DNA of 64,000 bases from the NCBI GenBank assembly GCA_037443425.1, contig JBBIOI010000001.1:34986-98985 (forward strand), written 5' to 3'. Positions 43,051 to 52,086 of this stretch are shown here, piece by piece. Made by a program: the position numbers and the translations under genes. Under the pieces are notes generated by a model. The model saw only the letters and a program-made list of their open reading frames with translations. It was not told the DNA's origin and did no database searches. Positions within the stretch are counted from its first letter, which is position 1, and every line of letters begins with the position of its first letter. This DNA is from JBBIOI01 sp037443425. Lineage in GTDB: Bacteria > Desulfobacterota > BSN033 > UBA1163.

Positions 43051-44445
43051 TTACGCCTTAAGTACCTTTTCAGAACTCTGGTTTAATTTTGTTGGAAATT
43101 CACCAATTTCTTCAAGTTTTCTATGTATTGTGCGAACATTTATACCTAAAAGTCTTGCTGCCCTCAATTTATTTCCTCTTGTAGCTTGAAGCGTTTTCAA
43201 AATCAATTCTTTCTCAACCTCTTCAAGAGGAGTTCCTATCTTTATTGAAACAATTTCAGGTCTCTCTTTAAATTCTCTAATCTCTTGAGGAAGATGCTGG
43301 ATATCCAGAATCTCAGGATTGTTAACAACCATGGCGGATTCTATAGTGTTTTCAAGTTCTCTTACATTTCCAGTCCAATTATATTCCATTAAAGCATTCA
43401 TCGCCCTCTGGGAAACACCTTTAACCCTTAGACCATACTTTTTATTAAACCTCTCGATGAAGAAGTTCACAAGAAAAGGTATATCCTCTTTCCTTTCTCT
43501 TAATGGAGGAAGTTTTATATTTACGACATTTAATCTATAATAAAAATCCTCTCTAAATCTACCCATTTTTACCTCTTCTTGAAGATCACGATTACTTGCT
43601 GCGATGATACGGATATCGACCTTTATTGTCTTGTTCCCCCCTACCCTTTCAAACTCACTTTCCTGTAAAACCCTTAATAGTTTAATCTGTGTGGATGGGG
43701 GAATATCCTCTACTTCATCGAGAAATAGTGTTCCCTCATGAGCCAGCTCAAATCTTCCCTTTCTTGAGGCAATTGCTCCTGTAAAGGCTCCCTTTTCATG
43801 ACCAAATAACTCACTCTCAATAATCCCTTCACTTAATGAGGCGCAACTTACCTTAATAAAGGGCTTCGAAGCCCTTGGGCTGTTATAATGGATTGCATTT
43901 GCAATCAGTTCCTTTCCTGTTCCGCTCTCTCCAGTAATAAGCACAGAGCTATCATATGGTGCGATATGCCGAATAAGTTCAAAAATCTTTACCATCTTAT
44001 CACTTCTTCCAATAATGTTGTTAAGCTGAAACCTGTCTTCAAGTTTTGTTCTTAAATCTCTATTTTGGAGAATCAGTGCCTGCTTTTCTAAGGCCCTTTC
44101 TATTAAAAGGGATATCACCCTTGGGTTTATAGGCTTTTCAATAAAATCGAATGCACCAAGTTTCATAGCCTGAACAGCTTTTTCAATTGTACCCTGAGCA
44201 GAGATCACAATCACCTCTGTCTCGGGTTTAATCTCCTTAACTGCCTCCAGTAGCTGAATACCATCCATTTTGGGCATAACCAGATCTGTAATGACAAGGT
44301 CAATAATCTCTTGTCGGAAAATATTAAGCGCCTCCTTCCCATTGGAGGCAAGAAACGTATTATATCCTTTCTTCTTTAATAGCAGTCTCAAACTTTCTCC
44401 AACGCTTAGATCATCCTCTACTATTAAAATCGCCTTGTTTTCCAT
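43051..44445 (-). CDS. NtrC-family sigma-54-dependent response regulator
   Basis: 464 residues: receiver (phospho-Asp in DLVITDLVMPKMDGI), AAA+ domain with Walker A GESGTGKE, the sigma-54 contact GAFTGA and LFLDEVEDI, then a C-terminal Fis-like HTH (KTLQATRGNKLRAARLLGINVRTIHRKLEEI). It activates sigma-54 promoters when phosphorylated. Co-transcribed with the PAS kinase 11 bp upstream and the ATP-grasp ligase before it. Confidence 0.95.
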   Translation of the reverse strand: MENKAILIVEDDLSVGESLRLLLKKKGYNTFLASNGKEALNIFRQEIIDLVITDLVMPKMDGIQLLEAVKEIKPETEVIVISAQGTIEKAVQAMKLGAFDFIEKPINPRVISLLIERALEKQALILQNRDLRTKLEDRFQLNNIIGRSDKMVKIFELIRHIAPYDSSVLITGESGTGKELIANAIHYNSPRASKPFIKVSCASLSEGIIESELFGHEKGAFTGAIASRKGRFELAHEGTLFLDEVEDIPPSTQIKLLRVLQESEFERVGGNKTIKVDIRIIAASNRDLQEEVKMGRFREDFYYRLNVVNIKLPPLRERKEDIPFLVNFFIERFNKKYGLRVKGVSQRAMNALMEYNWTGNVRELENTIESAMVVNNPEILDIQHLPQEIREFKERPEIVSIKIGTPLEEVEKELILKTLQATRGNKLRAARLLGINVRTIHRKLEEIGEFPTKLNQSSEKVLKA

Positions 44446-44456
44446 AATCTTCTATT

Positions 44457-45545
44457 TTAGTTCCCTTTTAAAACTATGGGTATCCTTATCCTAAAGGTGG
44501 AGCCTCGGTTTAACTCACTTTCGACTGTAATATCTCCCTGATGGTCAGTGATAATCTTTTTAGCAATTGAAAGCCCCAAGCCCGATCCAGTTGGTTTTGT
44601 ACTAAACATAAAATCAAAGATCTTTGGTATAATTTCCTTGGGGATACCTATCCCATTATCTTTTATAATTATAAATACATTCTTTTTTGATGCCCGAGTA
44701 TATATGTGGATTTCCCCTTTCTCTGTTACTGCCTGAATACTATTTATGATAAGATTTGAGACAGCCAAATTAAATTGACTTACATCGATCCTGACCAAAG
44801 GCAAATTTTTCTGGAAATGGGTATCTATCCTTACATCCTTTAACTGTGCATCCGGTCTTAACAATCTAATAACCGAATTAAGGACATCGTTGAGTCTAAC
44901 CCATTCGAACTTTGGAGGTGGTAGGCGATTAAAATCCAAAAAATCCTTCAAGTTATTTTCAAGTCGTAGTGTCTCATAGCTAATGAAATTTAGAAGTGAA
45001 TTTATCTCCTCTTTTTTTGAAAGATTACTTTCACCCCTCAACTCTTCCCTCAAAAGTTCGATATTTATATTTAAAGAACTTAAGGGATTCCTTATCTCAT
45101 GTGCCATCCATCTCGCCAGAACACCTATGGTTGAAAGATCTTTGCTCCGACTTATCTCCCTCAAAAGCAATCCCCTCTCAGTTATATCTGAAAAGGTTGC
45201 AAGAGCGCCCAAAAAAGTATCCTTTTTATCAAATATAGGATAAAAACTGCATCTTAATAAAAGAATTTCTCTCTGCTTTGCTTGGGCCTTTGGATTATCA
45301 ATGGCTAACTCTATATCATGATTTCCTTCCTTCTTTTCATATACAGATCCAAAATATCTCCTGATATTCTTATATGGGATTACCCTCTCGAGCTTCTTTC
45401 CAATAACATCCTTCTCTTTTAGCATAAAATATTCTTCAGCTACAGGATTAAATATCCTGATCCTTCCTTCTTCATCAGCAAATATTATAGCCTCTTCAAG
45501 GTTCTTAACAAGCAGTTCATATAGATTAGATTCTGACTTTTCCAT
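44457..45545 (-). CDS. Cytoplasmic PAS histidine kinase, NtrB-like
   Basis: 362 residues, no transmembrane segment. PAS domain at about 15-125 (IIFADEEGRIRIFNPVAEEYFMLKEKDVIGKK), HisKA with phospho-His in WMAHEIRNPLSS, and HATPase with DNGIGIPKEI and GSGLGLSIAKKII. Pairs with the NtrC-type regulator that follows after 11 bp. Operon position after an ATP-grasp ligase suggests that the signal relates to that pathway (inference). Confidence 0.94.
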   Translation of the reverse strand: MEKSESNLYELLVKNLEEAIIFADEEGRIRIFNPVAEEYFMLKEKDVIGKKLERVIPYKNIRRYFGSVYEKKEGNHDIELAIDNPKAQAKQREILLLRCSFYPIFDKKDTFLGALATFSDITERGLLLREISRSKDLSTIGVLARWMAHEIRNPLSSLNINIELLREELRGESNLSKKEEINSLLNFISYETLRLENNLKDFLDFNRLPPPKFEWVRLNDVLNSVIRLLRPDAQLKDVRIDTHFQKNLPLVRIDVSQFNLAVSNLIINSIQAVTEKGEIHIYTRASKKNVFIIIKDNGIGIPKEIIPKIFDFMFSTKPTGSGLGLSIAKKIITDHQGDITVESELNRGSTFRIRIPIVLKGN

Positions 45546-45559
45546 ATTTCACCTTTTAT

Positions 45560-46555
45560 CTATATAAAACCATATCTTTTTAATGCACTATTGAATATGG
45601 ACATTATCAACTCCTCATATTTCCAACCCATATACTTTGCCATAATTGGAAGGTCTCCATAAATAGGTGAAAGACCGGGTAATGGGTTAATCTCCAAAAA
45701 ATATGGTATTCCGTCTTCTCCAACTCTAATATCAACCCTTGAGACATCCCTACACTCCAGTACTTTATAGACCCTTATCGCAACTTCCTCTATCTTTTTT
45801 AAAAGGTCCTGATCGATTGGAGGAGGACAATGATAACGAACCCTATCTTCCCATTCTCTTTTGACTTCAAGTGAGTATATGGCATCCTCGGTCGAAACCC
45901 CCTTAATCTCAATCTGCATCACACCTAAAACCTCTGGAGGGCTATTTCCAATTATCCCAACGGTAAATTCTGGGCCATTTATAAACTCCTCTATTAAAAT
46001 TGGTGAACCATACTCTTTTAATAACCATGATGCTTTATCTTTTAGGGATTCTGGATTTTTAATCTTTGAATCAAGTCTTATACCCTTGCTCGAGCCCTCA
46101 TAACAAAGTTTTAAAAATAGTGGATAACGCAGTTCTAAATCTTCCAATTCTTCCAATCGAAAAATCTTTTTAAATTTAGGTGTAGGAATGCCTTCGCTTA
46201 TAACGACCCTTTTTGCCATTGATTTATCAAGTGTCAAACAGAGTGTAAGGGGATCTGAGCCCGTATAAGGGATATCCATAAATTCTAATATAGCTGGAAT
46301 ATGAGCTTCTCTATTTCTCCCTCTTAAACCTTCTGCTATATTAAAGACAATATCCACTGGAGTCGTTTTTAATCTTTCAATTAATCCATTGTCTCCACCT
46401 AATTTAAATACCTGATGCCCTTCACCCTCAAGAACATTCTTTATTGAATCGATTGTCTCCTCTGTATCAAACTCTTCTGCAAAATCAATTGGCAATTTAT
46501 CATTTAAATAAATATCCTTTTTTAAATTATATGTAATACCAACTCTCAATCCCAT
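45560..46555 (-). CDS. ATP-grasp ligase, D-Ala-D-Ala-ligase-like, second copy
   Basis: 331 residues from the ATG at 46555, preferred over a GTG four codons upstream because GTGAGG then forms the SD. VGITYN start, PVDIVFNIAEGLRGRNREAHIPAILEFMDIPYTGSDPLTLCLTLDKSMAKRVV equals the Ddl N-domain, FLKLCYEGSSKGI the ATP loop and EINPLPGLSP the metal site. Same architecture as the kamA-linked paralogue. First gene of an operon with an NtrB/NtrC pair, transcribed from TTGACA-17-TATATC at 46607-46579. A two-step ligation with the other copy is possible. Confidence 0.88.
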   Translation of the reverse strand: MGLRVGITYNLKKDIYLNDKLPIDFAEEFDTEETIDSIKNVLEGEGHQVFKLGGDNGLIERLKTTPVDIVFNIAEGLRGRNREAHIPAILEFMDIPYTGSDPLTLCLTLDKSMAKRVVISEGIPTPKFKKIFRLEELEDLELRYPLFLKLCYEGSSKGIRLDSKIKNPESLKDKASWLLKEYGSPILIEEFINGPEFTVGIIGNSPPEVLGVMQIEIKGVSTEDAIYSLEVKREWEDRVRYHCPPPIDQDLLKKIEEVAIRVYKVLECRDVSRVDIRVGEDGIPYFLEINPLPGLSPIYGDLPIMAKYMGWKYEELIMSIFNSALKRYGFI

Positions 46556-46578
46556 TTTAAACCTCACAATTTATTTTT

Positions 46579-46607
46579 GATATATCTCTGTTTTCATCCT
46601 TTGTCAA
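46579..46607 (-). promoter_or_regulatory. Sigma-70-type promoter of the ATP-grasp/two-component operon
   Basis: Minus strand TTGACA (46607-46602), 17-base spacer, TATATC (46584-46579), 24 bp before the ATG at 46555. Confidence 0.65.
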
Positions 46608-46628
46608 CTACTATCAATGAGTCAGGCA

Positions 46629-46714
46629 TTGTGCTAAACTATAAAAGGTATCCGCTCGAAGGCTTTTTTAGCCTACCTCCCCACTATGAAAAGATTTTTA
46701 AATAATTTTTCAGA
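46629..46714. repeat. Right-half fragment of the MITE-like element
   Basis: GTGCTAAACTATAAAAGGTATCCGCTCGAAGGC... to CCTCCCC...ATTTTTCAGA matches the right half of 4317-4529. After it, TTTTATTTTATGAT-CCATTAAT also recurs at about 4710-4735, so both loci share a longer collinear composite. A degenerate GTCATTCCGAG palindrome fills 46785-46840. The 480 bp from 46556 to 47034 hold no gene. Confidence 0.6.
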
Positions 46715-47034
46715 GCTCTCATTTTTATTTTATGATCCCATTAATGATTAATGTAAATAATCAATCTCTTCCAAATCTTCATTCAGGGCTAAGCAAGAAA
46801 TCTATGAGATTTGCCATGCCTTTCGGGCTCGAAATGACTTCATCTGATTGCCAGGCACCATTTGGTGATCGCAATGACTGATAAAAAAACTATTTCTAAA
46901 CTTAGTTCTCCAATTTTTTAAGGACTTTTTCAGAAGTCCCTCAATGAACATGCATAAATCCCACTTACAATTTCGAGCGAATTGTGGCAATCTTATTTAA
47001 GAAGTTTAAATTTTATGTTAAATTAAATTTAGAA

Positions 47035-47754
47035 ATGGATCGAAACGAATTATTTAAAGCATTAAACCAACTACGAAAGGGACTTCTTCAAACTATTATC
47101 GTTATTATCATTTTGGGAATCTTTATTTATCCTTTTTCAAAGACTATACTAAACTACCTTCATAAACCAATTAATGAAGATTTGGTATCTTATGGGGTTC
47201 ATGAGGCATTTATATCAATCCTTAAATTAACGCTTTACGGAAGTTTATTTTTCTCCATACCTTTAATATTTTACAGAATCTTTAAATCCTTTTCTTCCCT
47301 TTTAAAAATTAACGAAAAAAAATCTCAATCCTTTATTATTTTGGCATCAATAATTCTATTTTACCTTGGTTCATTTTTTTGTTATTTTGTTACCCTTCCA
47401 TTTGGCATAAAGTTTCTTTTAGGCTATCAATCACCCCATCTCAAACCAATGATCTCTGTCGGGAAGTTTGTGTCTTTCTGTGCCGTATTTATATTTTCCT
47501 TTGGGCTCATATTTGAACTTCCCCTTGTAATTGCCCTTTTAAGTTATATAAAAATTGTTAATGTCTCTCTTTTGACTCGAAATAGAAGGTATGCTATTCT
47601 TTTAATAGCAATTATTTCAGCAATGCTTACCCCAACTCCAGATGCCTTTAATATGGCATTAATGGGAGGTCCTCTTTATATTCTATTTGAAATTGGTGTT
47701 ATCCTTGCGAGAATAATCGAAAGAAAAAGGGAAGCACTCAATACCTCTTTTTAA
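47035..47754 (+). CDS. tatC: Twin-arginine translocase subunit TatC
   Basis: 239-residue TatC with six helices: ELFKALNQLRKGLLQTIIV at the N-terminus (normally HLxELRxR), FxxxxLPFGIKFLLGY, and the end block LTPTPDAFNMALMGGPLYILFEIGVI equal to TPPDxxSQ...P...LYE. The 17 codons before the ATG at 47035 lack coding character. It recognises the twin-arginine signals; the Mo subunit at 4893 is a candidate client. tatA/tatB are not adjacent. The motif differs from consensus in several places (PTPDAFN for PPDVxSQ), so it is a divergent TatC. Confidence 0.85.
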   Translation: MDRNELFKALNQLRKGLLQTIIVIIILGIFIYPFSKTILNYLHKPINEDLVSYGVHEAFISILKLTLYGSLFFSIPLIFYRIFKSFSSLLKINEKKSQSFIILASIILFYLGSFFCYFVTLPFGIKFLLGYQSPHLKPMISVGKFVSFCAVFIFSFGLIFELPLVIALLSYIKIVNVSLLTRNRRYAILLIAIISAMLTPTPDAFNMALMGGPLYILFEIGVILARIIERKREALNTSF

Positions 47755-47769
47755 AAAGGGGTGAACTTT

Positions 47770-49461
47770 GTGGCTTTAAAATCTTATTTCACATCGAGAA
47801 TCAAAGATTCATTATATAAAAAGATATTTAAAAAAACCTTTGGCTTAAAGGCTAAATTAACCATTTTAATTATTTTAATAGTCTCCTCTGTGATATTAAT
47901 TTCTGGTTATCTGGATTTCCACTTTACGAAAAAGGCACAACTTGAGCTTTACCTCGATCGAAATCTATACATTGCAAAGCAGATTGATATCGGTATCCCT
48001 GATCACAGATTGAAAGAAAATCTTCCATACATCTATGACGAAATAGAAGAATGGCTTCTTAGCCGCCCATTCTTGAACGAGATCGATGTCTTTATCCTTA
48101 ATCCAAAAGGTATTGAAATAGTCACATCAAATTCGAGAGATGGTCACTTTTTTCCACTTAATTTAAGCCGAGAAGAGATTTCAAGATTAAAAAAAGACGA
48201 TTACATATTTTTTATTCATGATACTGGAGAAGAAAGCCGTCTTGAGGTTATTGTTCCTCTTCATTCGGGTAAAAAAATTATTGGAGGAGTAAGGGTTATA
48301 AGCTCACTCAAGGATGTTCAAAACTATTTGAGTCGAAAAAAAGAGCGAACTTTAATACTTACATTATCAAGTATATTTATCATCCTATTAATCCTAACCC
48401 TTTCTTTTAGAAAACTTGTGGCTAATCCTTTAAACAAATTGATCAATGCAATGTCTCGAGCAGAGAATGGTAATTTAGATATCGAGGTCGATATCCAGAG
48501 TCAGGATGAATTTGGAATACTTGGGAGACATTTTAATAAAATGCTAAAAACCATCCGTGACACCTACAAACAAAACCTCCTTCTTTTATCAAAAGTTAAT
48601 AAATTTAACGAAGAGCTGAAAATAAAGATTGAAGAAGCAACCCAAGAGCTTGCAAAGAGAAACGAAGAATTGAGACTTCTAAATGAAGCCCTATTTCAGT
48701 CACAGAGACAGCTTAGTCAGGCCGAAAAACTTGCAGCCTTGGGAAAGGTTACAGCAACACTGGCTCACCAGATAGGAACTCCCCTTAATTCAATATCAGG
48801 TTATATACAGCTTATCCTCCAGGATGGAAACCTTCATCCACAAGATCGTAAAAGATTAGAAATAATTGAATCTCAACTCGATAGACTTTCAGAATCTGTA
48901 AAAAATATCCTTTCTTTTACGCGTCGACCAAAGCCTGATTTAAAACCCATAAATGTTAATAACGTATTTGAAGAGCTTATTCATTTAAGCGAACCATGGC
49001 TTAAGTCAAAAAAAATAGATCTTCTCTACTCCCCCTCTCCCGATATACCTATGGTCTTGGGTGATTCCACTCACCTTCAAACACTATTTCTGAATCTTAT
49101 AACAAATGCTGTTGATGCTATGCCTAATGGAGGTAGTCTTGAAATAAGAACTCGTAACTTTACGCCTCAAAATCATCCTGAAGATGGAAATTTTTTGGAG
49201 ATCTCTATTAAAGATACAGGCATTGGGATCACAGAAGAATCTAAGAAAAAGATCTTCGATCCATTTTATACAACCAAAAAGATTGGAGAAGGTGCCGGAC
49301 TTGGATTAGCAATCTGTGATGATATCATTAAAGAACATTCAGGAAGATTAGAAGTGACAAGTGAAGTGGGAAAAGGAAGTACCTTCACCATATTTATCCC
49401 TGCTATCAGAGGTGATCAGTATTATGAACAGCAATCGAGCAAAACTTCTGATCGTCGATGA
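47770..49461 (+). CDS. Membrane sensor histidine kinase with dCache-like and HAMP domains
   Basis: 563 residues from a GTG at 47770 with AAGGGGTGA as SD; a GTG at 47761 is also possible. One TM helix at about 31-49, a periplasmic sensor of about 140 residues, a second TM at 195-215, HAMP at 218-270, coiled coil to 320, HisKA with phospho-His near 333 in TLAHQIGTPLNSIS (Q-I-G-T in place of the usual E-I-R-N), and HATPase DTGIGITEES and GAGLGLAICDDII. The replaced E may alter phosphatase behaviour. Overlaps the NtrC partner by 38 bp. Confidence 0.93.
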   Translation: MALKSYFTSRIKDSLYKKIFKKTFGLKAKLTILIILIVSSVILISGYLDFHFTKKAQLELYLDRNLYIAKQIDIGIPDHRLKENLPYIYDEIEEWLLSRPFLNEIDVFILNPKGIEIVTSNSRDGHFFPLNLSREEISRLKKDDYIFFIHDTGEESRLEVIVPLHSGKKIIGGVRVISSLKDVQNYLSRKKERTLILTLSSIFIILLILTLSFRKLVANPLNKLINAMSRAENGNLDIEVDIQSQDEFGILGRHFNKMLKTIRDTYKQNLLLLSKVNKFNEELKIKIEEATQELAKRNEELRLLNEALFQSQRQLSQAEKLAALGKVTATLAHQIGTPLNSISGYIQLILQDGNLHPQDRKRLEIIESQLDRLSESVKNILSFTRRPKPDLKPINVNNVFEELIHLSEPWLKSKKIDLLYSPSPDIPMVLGDSTHLQTLFLNLITNAVDAMPNGGSLEIRTRNFTPQNHPEDGNFLEISIKDTGIGITEESKKKIFDPFYTTKKIGEGAGLGLAICDDIIKEHSGRLEVTSEVGKGSTFTIFIPAIRGDQYYEQQSSKTSDRR

Positions 49462-50773
49462 TGACCATGTAACCCTTGATCTTTTAAGCGAGGTTTTGAC
49501 ACGGGAAGGCTATGAGATCCAGACTGCGCTCAGTGGAGAAGAGGCGATTTTAAAGGCAAATGAAACATTTTTTGACATAGTAATTACAGATATTCGAATG
49601 GGAAATAAAGATGGAATGGAGGTACTCAGGGCATTCAAAAAGGTTTCTCCAGAAACTACAGTCATTATGATCACTGCATTTGGATCTATTGATACAGCAA
49701 TTGAGGCAATTCGTGAAGGTGCTTTTGATTATATAAGCAAGCCCTTCAAACTTGAAGAAATAACTTTAACAATAAAAAAGGCACTTGAACAGAGAAGATT
49801 AATCGAAGAGAATAGATTATTCCGTCAGGAATTAATAGAAAAATACCATTTTAAAAATGTTATAGGTCGAACACCACAAATGCTTCAAGTTTATAAAACA
49901 ATTGCTAAGGTTGCAAATACAAAATCAACTGTCCTTCTTTATGGAGAAAGGGGAACTGGAAAAGAATTAATTGCCCGTTCGATCCATTATAATAGTTCAA
50001 GAAATACGAAACCCTTTATTCCTGTAGATTGTGGTTCTCTGGTTGAAACATTGATGGAAAGCGAACTTTTTGGCCATGTCCGAGGGGCATTTACAGGTGC
50101 CCAAATGACAAAAAGAGGGCTTATTGAAGAGGCTGATGGTGGAACACTTTTCCTTGACGAGATAAGCAACCTTAGCCTCCAAACCCAGGCAAAACTTCTA
50201 AGATTCCTCCAGGAACATGAAATAAAAAGGGTTGGAGGCATAGAAAATATCAAAGTAGACGTGCGTATTATTGCAGCGACGAATAGACCATTAGAGCCCT
50301 TAGTTAAAAGCGGAAGATTTAGAGAAGACCTTTTTGATAGATTAAACGTTGTGTCAATAACCTTACCACCTTTGAGAGAAAGAAAAGATGACATACCACT
50401 TTTGGCTTCCTATTTCCTTAATAAATATTCTGAAGAAAACGGTAAAAAGATATCTCATCTCTCTCCAGAGGCCCTCGAAATACTTACGCAGTACTCATGG
50501 CCAGGTAACGTTCGTGAACTCGAGCATACGATAGAGAGAGCAGTAATACTTACTCGAAACCCGATAATTCTACCAGAGGACCTACCAAGAAAGATCTTAG
50601 AAGAAGTTAAAGAGATGACAAAAGAAGGACCAGAAGAGCTCTTAACTTTAAAAGAGATGGAGAAAAGGTATGTCCTAAAAGTTTTGCAAGAAACAAAGGG
50701 AAATAAAAAGAAGGCCTCAGAAATATTGGGTATTGATAGAACCACCCTCTATCGGATACTTGAAAAAGATTAA
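49424..50773 (+). CDS. NtrC-family sigma-54-dependent response regulator
   Basis: 449 residues from the ATG at 49424 (SD GAGGTGA), inside the end of the kinase gene. Receiver DIVITDIRMGNKDGM, AAA+ with GERGTGKE, the sigma-54 contact GAFTGA, FLDEISNL, then Fis-type HTH (KVLQETKGNKKKASEILGIDRTTLYRIL). A sigma-54-type promoter lies 121 bp after its stop, with inverted repeats between, so its target is probably the next operon (inference). Confidence 0.95.
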   Translation: MNSNRAKLLIVDDDHVTLDLLSEVLTREGYEIQTALSGEEAILKANETFFDIVITDIRMGNKDGMEVLRAFKKVSPETTVIMITAFGSIDTAIEAIREGAFDYISKPFKLEEITLTIKKALEQRRLIEENRLFRQELIEKYHFKNVIGRTPQMLQVYKTIAKVANTKSTVLLYGERGTGKELIARSIHYNSSRNTKPFIPVDCGSLVETLMESELFGHVRGAFTGAQMTKRGLIEEADGGTLFLDEISNLSLQTQAKLLRFLQEHEIKRVGGIENIKVDVRIIAATNRPLEPLVKSGRFREDLFDRLNVVSITLPPLRERKDDIPLLASYFLNKYSEENGKKISHLSPEALEILTQYSWPGNVRELEHTIERAVILTRNPIILPEDLPRKILEEVKEMTKEGPEELLTLKEMEKRYVLKVLQETKGNKKKASEILGIDRTTLYRILEKD

Positions 50774-50775
50774 TT

Positions 50776-50790
50776 GTTGCAAATTTCAAC
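50776..50790 (+). promoter_or_regulatory. Candidate NtrC-type enhancer site
   Basis: GTTGCAAATTTCAAC is a 15-bp inverted repeat (GTTG-N7-CAAC), 105 bp upstream of the sigma-54 -24 element, where bacterial enhancer-binding proteins usually bind. A second GTTG...CAAC repeat lies at 50808-50825. Confidence 0.5.
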
Positions 50791-50807
50791 ACACCATTTT
50801 TAAGACT

Positions 50808-50830
50808 GTTGTTTTTTAAAACAACCTTTT
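50808..50830 (+). terminator. Weak intrinsic terminator or second enhancer half
   Basis: GTTGTTT (50808-50814) and AAACAAC (50819-50825) form a 7-bp stem with loop TTTA followed by CTTTT. It may end the kinase/regulator transcript; alternatively it is a regulator site like the one at 50776. AT-rich stem makes it weak. Confidence 0.45.
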
Positions 50831-50893
50831 ATAAAAATTCCATCCCCAAAAAAATTTCTCCTATATTTTCAATAAATTATAAAATTTTTCCAA

Positions 50894-50909
50894 TGGCATT
50901 CATTTTGCT
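50894..50909 (+). promoter_or_regulatory. Sigma-54 (-24/-12) promoter
   Basis: TGGCAttcattTTGCT has GG at 50895-50896 and GC at 50907-50908 with exactly ten bases between, the invariant sigma-54 spacing. It is 56 bp before the start at 50965 and directly downstream of an NtrC-type gene. Confidence 0.75.
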
Positions 50910-50964
50910 TTTAAATAAAATTGATATTAAATGACAGAATCTAAAATGAAAGGAGGTGGAATAT

Positions 50965-51399
50965 ATGAAGAGGTTAGTGGCTATATTTTCAATTATTGCT
51001 ATCATTGCATTTGCATCTTCGGTTATAGCTCAGGAGAAACCAGCTCCTACGGCTCCTAAACCACAACCAGCTCCTGCTCAACCTGCAAAAGAAGAGAAAC
51101 CGAAGGTGGAAAAACTGAGTGGCGTGGTTGATAAAGTTGATGAGGCGGCTAAGACAGTAGACATTAAGAAAAAGGTTCGGAAAGAGGAAAAGATATTTAC
51201 ATTTGCTATAACGCCTGAGACAAAGATCACAAGAGGGAAAGAGAGTCTTAGCCTTGGAGACCTGAAGCAAAAGATGAATGTCTCTGTGGAGTACAAGAAG
51301 GATGGCGATAAGCTTGTTGCCCTTTCTATCAAAGTAGCAGTGCCAAAGGCAAAGGCTTCGCCACCAAAGGAAAAGAAACCCGAAGAAGTACAAAAATAG
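50965..51399 (+). CDS. Secreted Pro/Ala-rich protein with small beta domain
   Basis: 144 residues. Signal peptide MKRLVAIFSIIAIIAFASSVIAQ, a Pro/Ala/Lys linker (PAPTAPKPQPAPAQPAK), then a beta-rich core (LSGVVDKVDEAAKTVDIKKKVRKEEKIFTFAITPETKITRGKESLSLGDLKQKMNVSVEYKK) of OB-like or DUF5666-like style. A second Lys/Pro tail ends it. Start ATG at 50965 follows AAAGGAGGTGG. First gene of a sigma-54-type envelope operon. Function unknown; perhaps peptidoglycan or metal binding. Confidence 0.82.
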   Translation: MKRLVAIFSIIAIIAFASSVIAQEKPAPTAPKPQPAPAQPAKEEKPKVEKLSGVVDKVDEAAKTVDIKKKVRKEEKIFTFAITPETKITRGKESLSLGDLKQKMNVSVEYKKDGDKLVALSIKVAVPKAKASPPKEKKPEEVQK

Positions 51400-51410
51400 T
51401 AAAACCATTT

Positions 51411-51448
51411 GAGGTGAAAAGGTCATCCTTTTAACCTCAATCCTTTTT
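51411..51448 (+). terminator. Internal hairpin with U-run
   Basis: GAGGTGAAAAGG (51411-51422) pairs with CCTTTTAACCTC (51427-51438) across a TCAT loop, with CCTTTTT after. It lies 11 bp past the secreted-protein gene and 29 bp before the next start. It may terminate most transcripts so that the first gene is most abundant, or be processed. Confidence 0.65.
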
Positions 51449-51477
51449 AAATCTATTCAAAGAAAGGGGGAGTTAAA

Positions 51478-52086
51478 ATGAGAAGAGTTTTTATCTACTT
51501 TTTTATAGCATTACTCGCAATGGCCCTGATTTCGGGCTGTGCAAAAAAACCAACTAAAGAGATTGAAGAAGCCCAGTCCGCTGTTAATGCTGTGCTCTCT
51601 GAGGGTCTTGGTAAATACTCTCCAGAGGATGAAAAGAAGTTAAAAGATGCACTCTCTGCAGCAATGGATGAAATAAAAACCCAGGAAGGTAAAACGTTTA
51701 AAAATTATGATAAGGCAAAACAGATGCTTGCTGATGTGAAGAAAACCGCAGAGGAAATGAAGGCATCTCTGCCTCAGAAAAAGGAACAGGCAAAACAGAA
51801 TGCCCTTCAGGCTCAAGAAGCAGCTAAATCTTCTGTAGAAGAGGCGAAGAGTCTGCTTGCTAAGGCCCCAAAGGGTAAAGGAACAGCAGCAGATATTGAG
51901 GCCTTAAGGGGAGATGTGAAAGGTCTTGAAGATTCTCTAAATGAAATTCAGTCCCTGATTGAAAAAGAAGAGTTTACGGAAGCGGTAAATAAGGCAAATG
52001 CTGTTAAAGAAAAGGCAACTGGAGTATCGAATCAGATTAAAGAAGCATTAGAAAAAGTTAAGGCTAAAAAACCTGTAAAGAAATAA
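51478..52086 (+). CDS. Helical envelope lipoprotein (DUF4398-like)
   Basis: 202 residues. Lipobox LISG-C (Cys21) after a classical signal peptide; the rest is long amphipathic helices with many Ala, Glu and Lys (EIEEAQSAVNAV, KKLKDALSAAMDEI, NALQAQEAAKSSVEEAKS), like DUF4398-type lipoproteins anchored in the outer membrane. A coiled-coil spacer role is likely. SD AAAGGGGGAG. One base before the L,D-transpeptidase start codon, so translation is coupled. Confidence 0.85.
   Translation: MRRVFIYFFIALLAMALISGCAKKPTKEIEEAQSAVNAVLSEGLGKYSPEDEKKLKDALSAAMDEIKTQEGKTFKNYDKAKQMLADVKKTAEEMKASLPQKKEQAKQNALQAQEAAKSSVEEAKSLLAKAPKGKGTAADIEALRGDVKGLEDSLNEIQSLIEKEEFTEAVNKANAVKEKATGVSNQIKEALEKVKAKKPVKK

Noticed and set aside
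49987..50394. Minus-strand frames within the NtrC gene
   Set aside because: Shadow frames of a gene with intact sigma-54 motifs.
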